From Adlercreutzia equolifaciens (GTDB lineage Bacteria; Actinomycetota; Coriobacteriia; Coriobacteriales; Eggerthellaceae), in assembly GCF_029076695.1 (NCBI RefSeq), contig NZ_JARFIK010000001.1, positions 1 through 64,000 of the forward strand: 64,000 nucleotides of DNA. Reading direction: 5' to 3'. Numbering within the stretch: position 1 is the stretch's first letter; every line of letters begins with the position of its first letter. A program made the translations under genes and the position numbers. Of this stretch, positions 1 to 7,668 are shown piece by piece. The notes beneath the pieces were generated by a model. It did no database searches and was not told where the DNA came from. It worked only from the letters and a program-made list of their open reading frames with translations.

Positions 1-159
1 GGGCCGATGCCCCTGACAGGGATAAGAAAAAGCTTAGTTTCTCATTTAGATGTCCGTCTGACATCCTCGAGATGATTCATCTCTCGAATTCCATCCTCAG
101 TATCCGGTTGTCAAGGTTCGCGCGGGTTCCTTCCCGCCCGCGCCGTCGTTTGCGGCGCG

Positions 160-240
160 AGGAAGTACTTTACGCTAGTTCCGAAGGCTTGTCAACAACT
201 TTTTTCAGAAATTTGAAAATTTTTGTTGAGGCCTTGAGAG
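160..240 (-). promoter_or_regulatory. Strong promoter, probably rRNA operon P1
   Basis: On the minus strand a perfect -35 TTGACA (190-195) is separated by exactly 17 bp from -10 TAAAGT (167-172). Immediately upstream (196-235) is an A/T-rich stretch resembling an UP element. No gene reading leftwards starts inside the window. The ~160-nt transcribed leader contains hairpins (for example GCGCGGG/CCCGCGC, 121-144) and a segment resembling pre-16S leaders. I infer an rRNA operon beyond the left edge; the 16S gene itself is not visible. Confidence 0.65.
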
Positions 241-330
241 CCGGGAAAGTTTCGCTCTCAAGTTCCTAGACGACTTTCGTCGTTTCATCCAGGGGCTTGA
301 GTGCCGCGCCCTTCCGAAGCGCAAGAAGAT

Positions 331-359
331 ATATTAGTCATGGCCCCGGGGTTATGCAA
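331..359 (-). promoter_or_regulatory. Second tandem promoter upstream of the putative rRNA promoter
   Basis: Minus-strand TTGCAT (354-359) and TAATAT (331-336) are separated by 17 bp, about 160 bp upstream of the stronger promoter at 167-195 and in the same orientation. Tandem promoters are usual for rRNA operons. Further A/T-rich sequence continues to about 440. I see no gene in 1-597. Confidence 0.5.
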
Positions 360-541
360 GAACTATTTTGTCCTTCACAAAATGTCGACAATTGGGTTAC
401 AGACCTCCTAAAACAAAGCTTTGCTCTTACTATATATATAGATAGTGCGTCAACAGCAGAACGCCTGATGGCATGCTCCTTGAAGCTCCTCTTTTGTCTT
501 CTTGCCAGGAACGCTCTTTGACTATGCAGCGCTTGAAATAC

Positions 542-573
542 AGGAGACCGCAGCGAATATGCCGCGGCCTCCT
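542..573 (-). terminator. Terminator of tyrS
   Basis: A 10-bp stem with one G.U pair (542-551 with 564-573) lies just past the tyrS stop codon. On the minus strand it is followed by GTATTTC. It separates tyrS transcription from the leftward promoters nearby. Confidence 0.6.
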
Positions 574-597
574 CGTACGATACGCTGAATACGCTGT

Positions 598-1809
598 CTA
601 GACCAGCTTGACGAACTTGCGCTTGCCCACCTGGATGACGGCGCCCTCCAGCAGCGACGGTTCGACGTTGTAGGCCTTTGGGGCCAGGGCCTCGCCGTTC
701 ACCTTCACGCCACCGCCATCAATGAGGCGACGGGCCTCCCCCACGCTGGGAGCCAGGCCGGCAAGGTTGATAAGCTTCGCCACATAGACGAGCCCCTCGT
801 CGTTGGGGGTGAGGTCGGCAGCGAACTCGGGGATGTCGTCGGGGATGGCGTGGGCCTTGAACACCAAGTCGAAGGCCTCTTCGGCCGCCTGGGCAGCCTC
901 GGCGCCGTGGTAGGCCCCAACGATGTTGCGGGCCAGGGCGCGCTTCACCTTGTTGGGATGCAGCTCGTCGGCAGCCAGTCCCGCCTCGATCTTGTCGATC
1001 TCGTCCACGCTTTCCGTGGAAGCCAAGCGGTAGTACTTCACCATGAGTTCATCGGGAATGGACATGACCTTGCCGAACATATCGGCCGGCTCGTCAGTGA
1101 GGCCGATGTAGTTGCCGTAGCTCTTCGACATCTTCTTCACGCCGTCGGTGCCCTCGAGCAGAGGCAGCGTCAGGCACACCTGGGGCTCCATGCCCATCTT
1201 CTCCATGAGCTCGCGGCCGGCCAGCAAGTTGAACAGCTGGTCGGTGCCTCCCAGCTCCACGTCGGCCTTGATGACCACGGAGTCGTAAGCCTGCATAACT
1301 GGGTAGAGGAACTCGTGCAGGCTGATGGACTGGCCCGAGGTGTAGCGGTTGTGGAAGTCGTCGCGCTCCAAGATGCGGGCCACGGTGAAGTTGGCCAGCA
1401 GCTTGAGGAGGCTTTCCATATTGAGGTCGAGGATCCACTCGGAGTTGTAGCGCAAAACCGTCTTCTCGGGATCGAGGATCTTGAAGGCCTGGTCCACGTA
1501 GGTTTGGGCGTTCTCCTGGATTTGCTCGCGCGAGAGCTGCGGACGGGTGGAGTTGCGGCCCGAGGGATCGCCGATAAGAGCCGTGCCGTCGCCGATGATG
1601 AGGGTGACCTGATGACCCAGATCCTGGAACTGGCGCAGTTTGCGCAGCGGCACGGCGTGGCCGATGTGGATATCGGGCGCCGTAGGATCGACGCCGAGCT
1701 TGATGTTAAGCGGCACGCCGCGCTTCAGCTTCTCCAAAAGGGCCGCCTCGGGCACAATTTGCGCCGTGCCCGACTTGATGATGTGCAATTGTTCTTCCGG
1801 TGAAAGCAT
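598..1809 (-). CDS. tyrS: Tyrosyl-tRNA synthetase
   Basis: Cytoplasmic class I synthetase that charges tRNA-Tyr. The 403-residue protein has the HIGH motif (IHIGHAVPLRK), the KMSKS loop (KKMSKSYGN) and a C-terminal S4-like RNA-binding region ending in VGKRKFVKLV, the normal bacterial architecture. A longer open frame extends 23 codons upstream. I chose the ATG at 1809 because GGGAG sits about 9 nt before it and an extended -10 (TGCTAGAAT on the minus strand, TAGAAT at 1853-1858) lies inside the longer frame, so the upstream codons would not be transcribed from that promoter. The gene has its own terminator and looks monocistronic, although it lies 70 nt after the U32 gene. Confidence 0.97.
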   Translation of the reverse strand: MLSPEEQLHIIKSGTAQIVPEAALLEKLKRGVPLNIKLGVDPTAPDIHIGHAVPLRKLRQFQDLGHQVTLIIGDGTALIGDPSGRNSTRPQLSREQIQENAQTYVDQAFKILDPEKTVLRYNSEWILDLNMESLLKLLANFTVARILERDDFHNRYTSGQSISLHEFLYPVMQAYDSVVIKADVELGGTDQLFNLLAGRELMEKMGMEPQVCLTLPLLEGTDGVKKMSKSYGNYIGLTDEPADMFGKVMSIPDELMVKYYRLASTESVDEIDKIEAGLAADELHPNKVKRALARNIVGAYHGAEAAQAAEEAFDLVFKAHAIPDDIPEFAADLTPNDEGLVYVAKLINLAGLAPSVGEARRLIDGGGVKVNGEALAPKAYNVEPSLLEGAVIQVGKRKFVKLV

Positions 1810-1852
1810 GATGCGCTCGCTCCCGTCCTCGTTACCTATATAAGTGTTGGAA

Positions 1853-1861
1853 ATTCTAGCA
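1853..1861 (-). promoter_or_regulatory. Extended -10 promoter of tyrS
   Basis: The minus strand reads TGCTAGAAT, an extended -10 element, about 45 nt upstream of the chosen tyrS start. No convincing -35 is present, as is common with extended -10 promoters. The same nonamer recurs before the LuxR gene at 23803-23811. Confidence 0.5.
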
Positions 1862-1878
1862 TACCGCCTGGGCGCCAC

Positions 1879-4449
1879 TTAGCTTACGCCGCGGTAGAGG
1901 TGCCCTGAGGTGGTATTGGGCATTTTGGCAATGGAGTTGCCGTCGTTTTGAGCCACATGGAGCGCTCGAATGGCGCGGCCGACCGCGTGGGCCGTCTCCT
2001 CGGCGTTCATGAGCGTGGCGTCCACCATGAAGGCCGAGATGCCGGCGGCCATCAGATCGGGCAGCGCCGGAGCCACGTCAAGCTCCACAGAGTTGTACAG
2101 ATGGCTGCGTCCCAGCGCGTCGGTGACAACGGGGAACTCGAAGCCCTTGCGATCCTTCAGATAGTGGGGGCTCTTACGACGCGGACATACCGAGCAGTCC
2201 TCATTGCAGGGGCCTTGGCTCATAAGCATACAGTGCTCGGTGACCATCAGCTCCTGGGCGCCAATGAGCAGCACGCCCAGCTCCAACGGGGCATCCTTGG
2301 CCACCTCTTCAATTTGGCGCAGGGTAAGCTCGGGAGACAGCCAGACACGCTGAGCGCCAAAGCGGGCGGTGCAATCAAGAGCCAGCTTGTTGGTGACAGG
2401 CAGATGCGGCCCCACATCGGCCAGGGCTCCCAGCTCATCGGCGTGCTGAAGCGCCGCCAGGCTCTCGGCCATCAGCGGCTTGCCCGCTGCCGCGTACTTC
2501 CACACGTCGCCGCCCATGACCGCCTCGCGCGCCGCTCCCACGGGATCGTGATCGACGGCAGGCATGATGGGAATGCAGCCCTTCGGATAGCCGGCCTGCT
2601 CGGCGCCGCTGTTCAGCTGACCGGCAATAACCGCCTCGCCGCGGCGATAGTTGAGCGCCGGCACGTAAATGAGATGAGCCCCGGCGCGCTTAGCAGCGCG
2701 GGCGCAGGCGGGGTTGGTCACCGTCACGGCCACGCGGCAGCCGGCCGGATGGGCCGTCGGCAAGGGTTCGCGCTCGGTCACGCGAGGCAGACGGCGGTTG
2801 CTCTCGGCACCCGCCAAGGCCTCGGCCAGGGCATCAAGGGCCGCGGCACGCACGCCGTGCAAACGCGAGAAGCCGATGCCGACGCCTTCGTCGAGCACAA
2901 TGTCGAGGTCAAGCAGGCGGAAAGCGCTGGTGCCAAGACGATCCACATGGGCGTGCACGTCGGCAGCGGTAACCGCCTTGGTACGCGCCGGTTCCACGAC
3001 ATCGCCCTCGGCCGTGCCGCAGGGAACCCCTTCGGGGAAGCGGGCCGTCAGGCGGCGGGCAATAGCCAGGGCGCAGGCAGCCTCGTCAGCCGAGAGGACT
3101 GCGGGGTTGGCTTGCAACCAGAGCGCAACCTCGTCCACGGTGCAGGGAGTGAAGGAGATGCACAAGGGCTCGCCGATGCGCAGGGTGGCCACCCCGCGGA
3201 CGGGAATGCGCGGATCGAGCGGGTTGTCTTCGAAGGCTGCCTCGGCACTGCGCACGCGAAACACGCGATCGCCCGCACGTACCGTGCGCGTCTTGCCATC
3301 CAGGGGCACCGCAACGCGACCCTTCCCGTCTACGGACACAGCGCCCAACGTGACGCAGCCGTTGCCCTTGCGGGTCCAAAACTCGAGCACATCCCCCTCG
3401 GCCAAAGGCTGGGAGGAGCGCAGCAGCGCCTTGCCGTTTTTCACCTCGTCCACGCGACCGAGGAACAGTCCCCGGTTGTTCGGTCGCTGGTAGCTCATGA
3501 TGTCGTTGCCGCGCTGGCCTTCCAGGTAGGCCGTGGTGAAGCCGCGGGAGAACGCCTCGGTCAGGCGCGTATGAGCATCGGCGCCCGAAGCAACCGTGGG
3601 AACGGGGGCCGAAGAGGCGTCGCGCTTAGCCAGGGCCTCGTCCAGGGCTTGACGGTACACCGCCGTGACTGCGGCCACATACTCGGGAGATTTCATACGG
3701 CCCTCGATCTTCAGCGAGGACACGCCCGTGGCCACCAGCTCGTCAAGAAGGTCGACCGTGCACAAGTCCTGAGGTGAGAGCAGATGGTCGCCCGGGGAAG
3801 GCAGATCCTTCTGTACTGCCGCGTTACGCAGCTGATAGGGCAGCCGGCACGCCTGGGCACACATGCCGCGATTGGCCGAACGGCCGCCAATCAGAGAGGA
3901 CATGAAGCACTGGCCCGAGTAGCACACGCACAAAGCACCATGGGCGAATACTTCTACCTGAATGCCCTCCTCAGCGGCAGCGGCGGCCAGAAGCTCCACC
4001 TCGGGCAGCGACAGTTCGCGCGCCAGGGTAATGCGCTTGGCGCCCAGGTGAGCCGCAGCGCGCACCCCCGCCAAGTTGTGCGTGTTCATCTGGGTGGACA
4101 GGTGCAGCGATGCCTCGGGCAGCGTGCGCGACAGCTCGCTGGCAAGACCGATGTCCTGCACGATGAACCCGTCGGCTCCAGCGCGGTAAGCTTGGCGCAC
4201 GCACTCCAGGGCCTCGTCCATCTCGCCCGGCAGGATGACCGTGTTCATGGTCACATAGACCGACACCCCCCGCTGGTGGGCGTAGGTGCAGGCCTCCCCC
4301 AGGCTTTCGATGGTGAAGTTATCGGCGCTGCGCCGCGCGTTGAACGACTCCAGCCCAAGATAGACGGCATCGGCACCCGCTTGCACCGCCGCATGGAGGG
4401 CAGCCATGCTGCCCGCGGGGGCCAACAGCTCAACGGTTCGGTTCGACAT
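1879..4449 (-). CDS. U32 family (RlhA-like) rRNA hydroxylation protein
   Basis: Peptidase U32 family protein of 856 residues. The N-terminal TIM-barrel-like U32 core begins VELLAPAGSMAALHAAV and includes the family signature region EVFAHGALCVCYSGQCFMSS. A following Cys-containing segment (NRGMCAQACRLPYQLR) supplies conserved cysteines. The long C-terminal half corresponds in layout to the DUF3656-containing U32 proteins such as E. coli RlhA, which hydroxylates 23S rRNA C2501 and needs prephenate and iron-sulfur cluster biogenesis. The match to RlhA rather than another U32 member rests on length and layout. The start at 4449 has GAGGAG 6 nt upstream. A second, shorter U32 gene lies at 25323. 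Confidence 0.8.
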   Translation of the reverse strand: MSNRTVELLAPAGSMAALHAAVQAGADAVYLGLESFNARRSADNFTIESLGEACTYAHQRGVSVYVTMNTVILPGEMDEALECVRQAYRAGADGFIVQDIGLASELSRTLPEASLHLSTQMNTHNLAGVRAAAHLGAKRITLARELSLPEVELLAAAAAEEGIQVEVFAHGALCVCYSGQCFMSSLIGGRSANRGMCAQACRLPYQLRNAAVQKDLPSPGDHLLSPQDLCTVDLLDELVATGVSSLKIEGRMKSPEYVAAVTAVYRQALDEALAKRDASSAPVPTVASGADAHTRLTEAFSRGFTTAYLEGQRGNDIMSYQRPNNRGLFLGRVDEVKNGKALLRSSQPLAEGDVLEFWTRKGNGCVTLGAVSVDGKGRVAVPLDGKTRTVRAGDRVFRVRSAEAAFEDNPLDPRIPVRGVATLRIGEPLCISFTPCTVDEVALWLQANPAVLSADEAACALAIARRLTARFPEGVPCGTAEGDVVEPARTKAVTAADVHAHVDRLGTSAFRLLDLDIVLDEGVGIGFSRLHGVRAAALDALAEALAGAESNRRLPRVTEREPLPTAHPAGCRVAVTVTNPACARAAKRAGAHLIYVPALNYRRGEAVIAGQLNSGAEQAGYPKGCIPIMPAVDHDPVGAAREAVMGGDVWKYAAAGKPLMAESLAALQHADELGALADVGPHLPVTNKLALDCTARFGAQRVWLSPELTLRQIEEVAKDAPLELGVLLIGAQELMVTEHCMLMSQGPCNEDCSVCPRRKSPHYLKDRKGFEFPVVTDALGRSHLYNSVELDVAPALPDLMAAGISAFMVDATLMNAEETAHAVGRAIRALHVAQNDGNSIAKMPNTTSGHLYRGVS

Positions 4450-4492
4450 AAGTGCTCCTCTTTTCAAGGCCGCTCGGGCCGTATTCGCAAAA

Positions 4493-4524
4493 CAGGGCCC
4501 GAGCCGTAAGGGGCTCGGGCCCTG
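4493..4524 (-). terminator. Terminator of the lipoprotein gene
   Basis: A perfect 13-bp stem (4493-4505 with 4512-4524) with a 6-nt loop is followed on the minus strand by TTTTGCG. It sits 24 nt past the lipoprotein stop codon. Confidence 0.8.
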
Positions 4525-4547
4525 AGTTCCCACGAGAACAAGTGGCG

Positions 4548-5093
4548 CTACTGCTGGGCAGCGTCGTCCTGGGACTCATCGCCATCGCCGCCGTTCAGCT
4601 TGATGGCCTCGTCATCGGCATCCTTCAGCTTTTGGATGCCCTCGTTGTACTTATCCTGGATGGCCTTGATGCGCTCATCGTAGGTGCCGTAGTCGAAGGG
4701 GTGCGCCTCAGTGGCACTGTCAACTTCGGTGTACAGATCCACGTAGGCATTCAGCGCCTCTTTGAGTGCCGTGCAGCCATCGACGTAGTCTTTCTGCAGA
4801 TCCTTCATAGCCTCGGGGGTGTCGATGGCATCCAGGGTATCAATGACCTCGTAGGCGTTGTCGGCCTGGGTGCGCATGGTGACGGCGTCACCGCGGGCCA
4901 CAGCATCATCGAAGCTTTGCAGGCGACTGTTCAAGTCCTCCATGGCCTGATTCACTTTGGTCATATAGGTTCGATTGGCCTGCTGCTCCTGGCTGGCGCC
5001 CGTGGGCTGGGCCATGCAACCCGACAGGATGCCGAGGGTAAGGGCCACGCCGCAGACTAGAGCGATGAGGCGGGACGTTGTTTTGCAGTTCAC
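4548..5093 (-). CDS. Exported lipoprotein, function unknown
   Basis: The start is taken at GTG 5093 because GGGAG lies 9 nt upstream; the open frame extends further but without a ribosome site. The 181-residue product has a basic n-region (NCKTTSR), a hydrophobic stretch and a lipobox (ILSGC), so it is predicted to be a diacylglyceryl-anchored surface lipoprotein. The remainder is acidic and helical (MTKVNQAMEDLNSRLQSFDDAV...), with no recognised catalytic motif and an Asp/Gln-rich tail. It lies downstream of the penicillin-binding protein gene but has a possible promoter of its own. Confidence 0.75.
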   Translation of the reverse strand: MNCKTTSRLIALVCGVALTLGILSGCMAQPTGASQEQQANRTYMTKVNQAMEDLNSRLQSFDDAVARGDAVTMRTQADNAYEVIDTLDAIDTPEAMKDLQKDYVDGCTALKEALNAYVDLYTEVDSATEAHPFDYGTYDERIKAIQDKYNEGIQKLKDADDEAIKLNGGDGDESQDDAAQQ

Positions 5094-5182
5094 GGATGTT
5101 CTCCCATCCTGGCCCCTCGCGAAGACGGGCCGACGTTCGTTTTCTGAGCCACAGTGACTCATGTTTCTTTTCGTTCGGGTCT

Positions 5183-5191
5183 ATGATACCA
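5183..5191 (-). promoter_or_regulatory. Possible promoter of the lipoprotein gene
   Basis: Minus-strand TGGTATCAT resembles an extended -10 (TGnTATnnT) and lies 90 nt before the lipoprotein start. No clear -35 is visible. Confidence 0.35.
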
Positions 5192-5248
5192 GCCTCATCC
5201 AGGGCCTTCGCCCCTCTGTCACGGTATCGCTACAATCAGGCACAAAGG

Positions 5249-7465
5249 CTAGGCGCCTTCCTCACCGCCACCGGCATCACCGCCGCCGTCTCCCCCGTCG
5301 CCGCCGGGCTCCGGAGCATCGCCGCCGCCGTCTCCCCCGTCGCCGCCGGGCTCCGGAGCATCGCCGCCATCGCCGCCGCCCTCGTCGGGTTCGGTGGCAC
5401 CGTCGCCGCCGTCGCCTTCGCCCTCGTCACCGTTGTCACCCTCGTCGCCCTCGTCATTGTTGCCTTCGGTGGGACGAGTGGGCGTCACCGTCGTGGTGTC
5501 GTTGCCCGAACCGCTGGAGTAGTAGCCTCCAATGTGGTTTTCCTCGTCGCGATAGTTCATTTGGTACTCGGGCTTCTCTGCCGTGAAGAAGTCCTCGGTC
5601 TCATCCGAGGGAATAACCTTGTCGATGAAATCGCTGAAGACGCTGGCCGCGGTAGTCCAGGTGGCCTGGGCCTTGGAGTAGTCGCTACGGTCGCCCAGCC
5701 AGATGGCTACGGAATACTGGGGGGTGATGCCGCAGAACCAGCTATCCTTCTTGTCGTCGGTGGTGCCCGTCTTGCCGCCGGCCTCCTGGCCATTGGTGGG
5801 GCGCGCCGCCTGGCCCGTGCCGTTGTCCACGACTACCTCGAGGCAATCGATGGCCGCGCGGGCAACTTCCTTCGAGAACACGCGCGTGCCCTGGGGATTC
5901 TCGTTGTCCACGATGACCTTGCCTGCCCGATCCTCAATGCGCTTGATGCACTCGGGCTCGTAGTGGATGCCGCCGTTGGCAATGGTGGCATAGGCGTCGG
6001 CCATTTCCAGCGGCGTTACCGAGGCAATGCCCAAGGTAAGGCCGGCCACCGAGGGCAGGTCGGCGGTGATGCCCATGGCGCGGGCCATTTCGATGACCTT
6101 GTCCACGCCGACGGACATGAGCAGGCGGATAAAGGCGGTATTGGACGATACGCCGAAGGCGCTCTTGATGGGGCGCGTGCCGTAGTCGGCCTTGTTGTTG
6201 TTGTACACCGGCTCGCCGCCCTCCAGGTCCACCTTGTAGCCGGCATCGATGAGCGTGTCGGGGTCGATACCCTCGTTCAAGGCGGCCAGCAGGGTGAAGG
6301 TCTTGAAGGCAGAACCGGCCTGACGACCCGAGCCGCCCTCGCCCGTAGCCATATTGACCTGGGTCTCGTCGTAGTCCTTGCCGCCCACCATGGCGTCGAT
6401 GTAGCCGTTCTGCGGGTTGACCACGGCCATGGCCACCTCAAAGGGACTGCCCGCTTCCTCTTCCTTCTTCTCGGCCGCCTCCTCGGCCGCCTGCTGCACT
6501 TCCACGTCCAGCGTGGTGTAAATGGTCAGGCCGCCCTTGAACAGCTCGGACGTGGAATAGGCGTACTTGCCGTTGGGATCGGTCAGCTGGTTGCGCACAT
6601 AGCTGGTGAAGTACGGGTAGGCCAGGATGCCCGTCTGGGAGGGCATCGACGGATCGAGCACGATGGGCTCGTTTTTAACCTCGTCGGCCTGCTCTTTGGA
6701 GATAACGCCATTGGAGACCATGCGATCGAGCACCGTATTACGGCGCTTCTCGCAGTTCTCAGGGTAGTCAATGGGATTGTTGTAGGTGGGAGACTGGGGA
6801 ATACCCACCAGCGTGGCCGCCTCGTTGAGCGTCAGGTCCTTCGCCGACTTGGAGAAGTAGCGCTTCGACGCAGCCTCGATACCGTAGGCGCCGGAGCCGT
6901 AGTTGATGGTGTTGAGGTACATGAGCAGGATCTCGTCCTTGGAGTACTGCTCTTCCAGCTTGAGCGAGATGTACATCTCGCGAATCTTGCGCTTGAAGGA
7001 AATGTCGCGCATTTCGTCGGACAGGATGGTGTTGCGTACGAACTGCTGGGTGATGGTGGACGCACCCTCCAGCTCGCCGCCCATCAAGTTGTTGACCAGA
7101 GCGCGGCCCACGCCGATATAGTCGACGCCGGAGTGGGTGTAGAAGCGCTCGTCCTCGGTGGCCACGGTGCCCTTGATAACGTACTCGCTAATTTGATCGA
7201 GGGCCACCGGCTCGCGATTCTCCAGCTGGAACTCGGCCAGTTTGGTAACACCGTCAGCCGCATAGACCTCGGTGGGCTGCGCCGTGTTGTAGGCGTCGGC
7301 GTTCTGGTAATCGGGAAGATCGTCCAGCCAGGAATTGCAGAGGCTGTACACGCCGAACACCCCGGCCGCGATAAACGCAAAGCAGACCGCGATCAGCGAA
7401 AGAACAACGACCTTCTTATTCTTCTTTTTCGTGCCCTGACGGCTCTTCATAGCCCGTGAACCCAC
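5249..7465 (-). CDS. Class A penicillin-binding protein (PBP1a-like)
   Basis: Bifunctional peptidoglycan synthase of 738 residues. A short basic cytoplasmic head and one membrane helix (about 18-42) precede the GT51 glycosyltransferase domain with ATEDERFY and the GASTITQQ motif. The transpeptidase domain has the SxxK serine in GSAFK, an SSN motif (GVSSNTA) and GGKTGT. The C-terminal ~80 residues are Gly/Asp/Glu/Pro-rich and include two copies of a 14-residue repeat (42-bp DNA period). The GTG at 7465 is preferred over the ATG at 7450 because GGAGG lies 6 nt before the GTG but about 21 nt before the ATG. Acts outside the membrane in cell-wall synthesis. Confidence 0.95.
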   Translation of the reverse strand: MGSRAMKSRQGTKKKNKKVVVLSLIAVCFAFIAAGVFGVYSLCNSWLDDLPDYQNADAYNTAQPTEVYAADGVTKLAEFQLENREPVALDQISEYVIKGTVATEDERFYTHSGVDYIGVGRALVNNLMGGELEGASTITQQFVRNTILSDEMRDISFKRKIREMYISLKLEEQYSKDEILLMYLNTINYGSGAYGIEAASKRYFSKSAKDLTLNEAATLVGIPQSPTYNNPIDYPENCEKRRNTVLDRMVSNGVISKEQADEVKNEPIVLDPSMPSQTGILAYPYFTSYVRNQLTDPNGKYAYSTSELFKGGLTIYTTLDVEVQQAAEEAAEKKEEEAGSPFEVAMAVVNPQNGYIDAMVGGKDYDETQVNMATGEGGSGRQAGSAFKTFTLLAALNEGIDPDTLIDAGYKVDLEGGEPVYNNNKADYGTRPIKSAFGVSSNTAFIRLLMSVGVDKVIEMARAMGITADLPSVAGLTLGIASVTPLEMADAYATIANGGIHYEPECIKRIEDRAGKVIVDNENPQGTRVFSKEVARAAIDCLEVVVDNGTGQAARPTNGQEAGGKTGTTDDKKDSWFCGITPQYSVAIWLGDRSDYSKAQATWTTAASVFSDFIDKVIPSDETEDFFTAEKPEYQMNYRDEENHIGGYYSSGSGNDTTTVTPTRPTEGNNDEGDEGDNGDEGEGDGGDGATEPDEGGGDGGDAPEPGGDGGDGGGDAPEPGGDGGDGGGDAGGGEEGA
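5277..5368 (-). repeat. 42-bp tandem repeat in the PBP tail
   Basis: Two essentially identical 42-bp units, starting about 5289 and 5331, encode Gly/Asp-rich repeats containing APEPGGDGGDGGGD. More degenerate versions follow toward 5450. The in-frame period (14 codons) allows copy-number change without frameshift. Confidence 0.75.
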
Positions 7466-7544
7466 GTAGCACCTCCATCGTCATAGATGATCGCCATTTT
7501 ATCATCGCTGACAGATGGTCACGGGCTCAGCACATCCTCTGGGG

Positions 7545-7595
7545 AAAAAGCACAGAGGAGGGGCCGACGCTCCTTCCCAACGTCGGCCCCTGTTG
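7545..7595 (-). terminator. Terminator of the C69 peptidase gene
   Basis: A 10-bp GC-rich stem (7560-7569 with 7581-7590) extends by an ACAG/CTGT pairing across a bulge. On the minus strand it is followed by GCTTTTT. It sits about 75 nt past the C69 stop codon. Confidence 0.75.
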
Positions 7596-7668
7596 AAGCG
7601 ATCAATGCCAGGATCGCACCGCTGCGGCCAGCCCAGCGCAGCAGTTATATGAACGTAGCGCAGGCGCG

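Noticed and set aside
1810-1878. Upstream extension of tyrS by 23 codons
   Set aside because: The likely promoter -10 lies within it and a good ribosome site precedes the later ATG.
5078-7459. Long plus-strand open frame opposite the PBP gene
   Set aside because: Antisense shadow of a high-GC coding region; the minus strand encodes a full penicillin-binding protein with all motifs.
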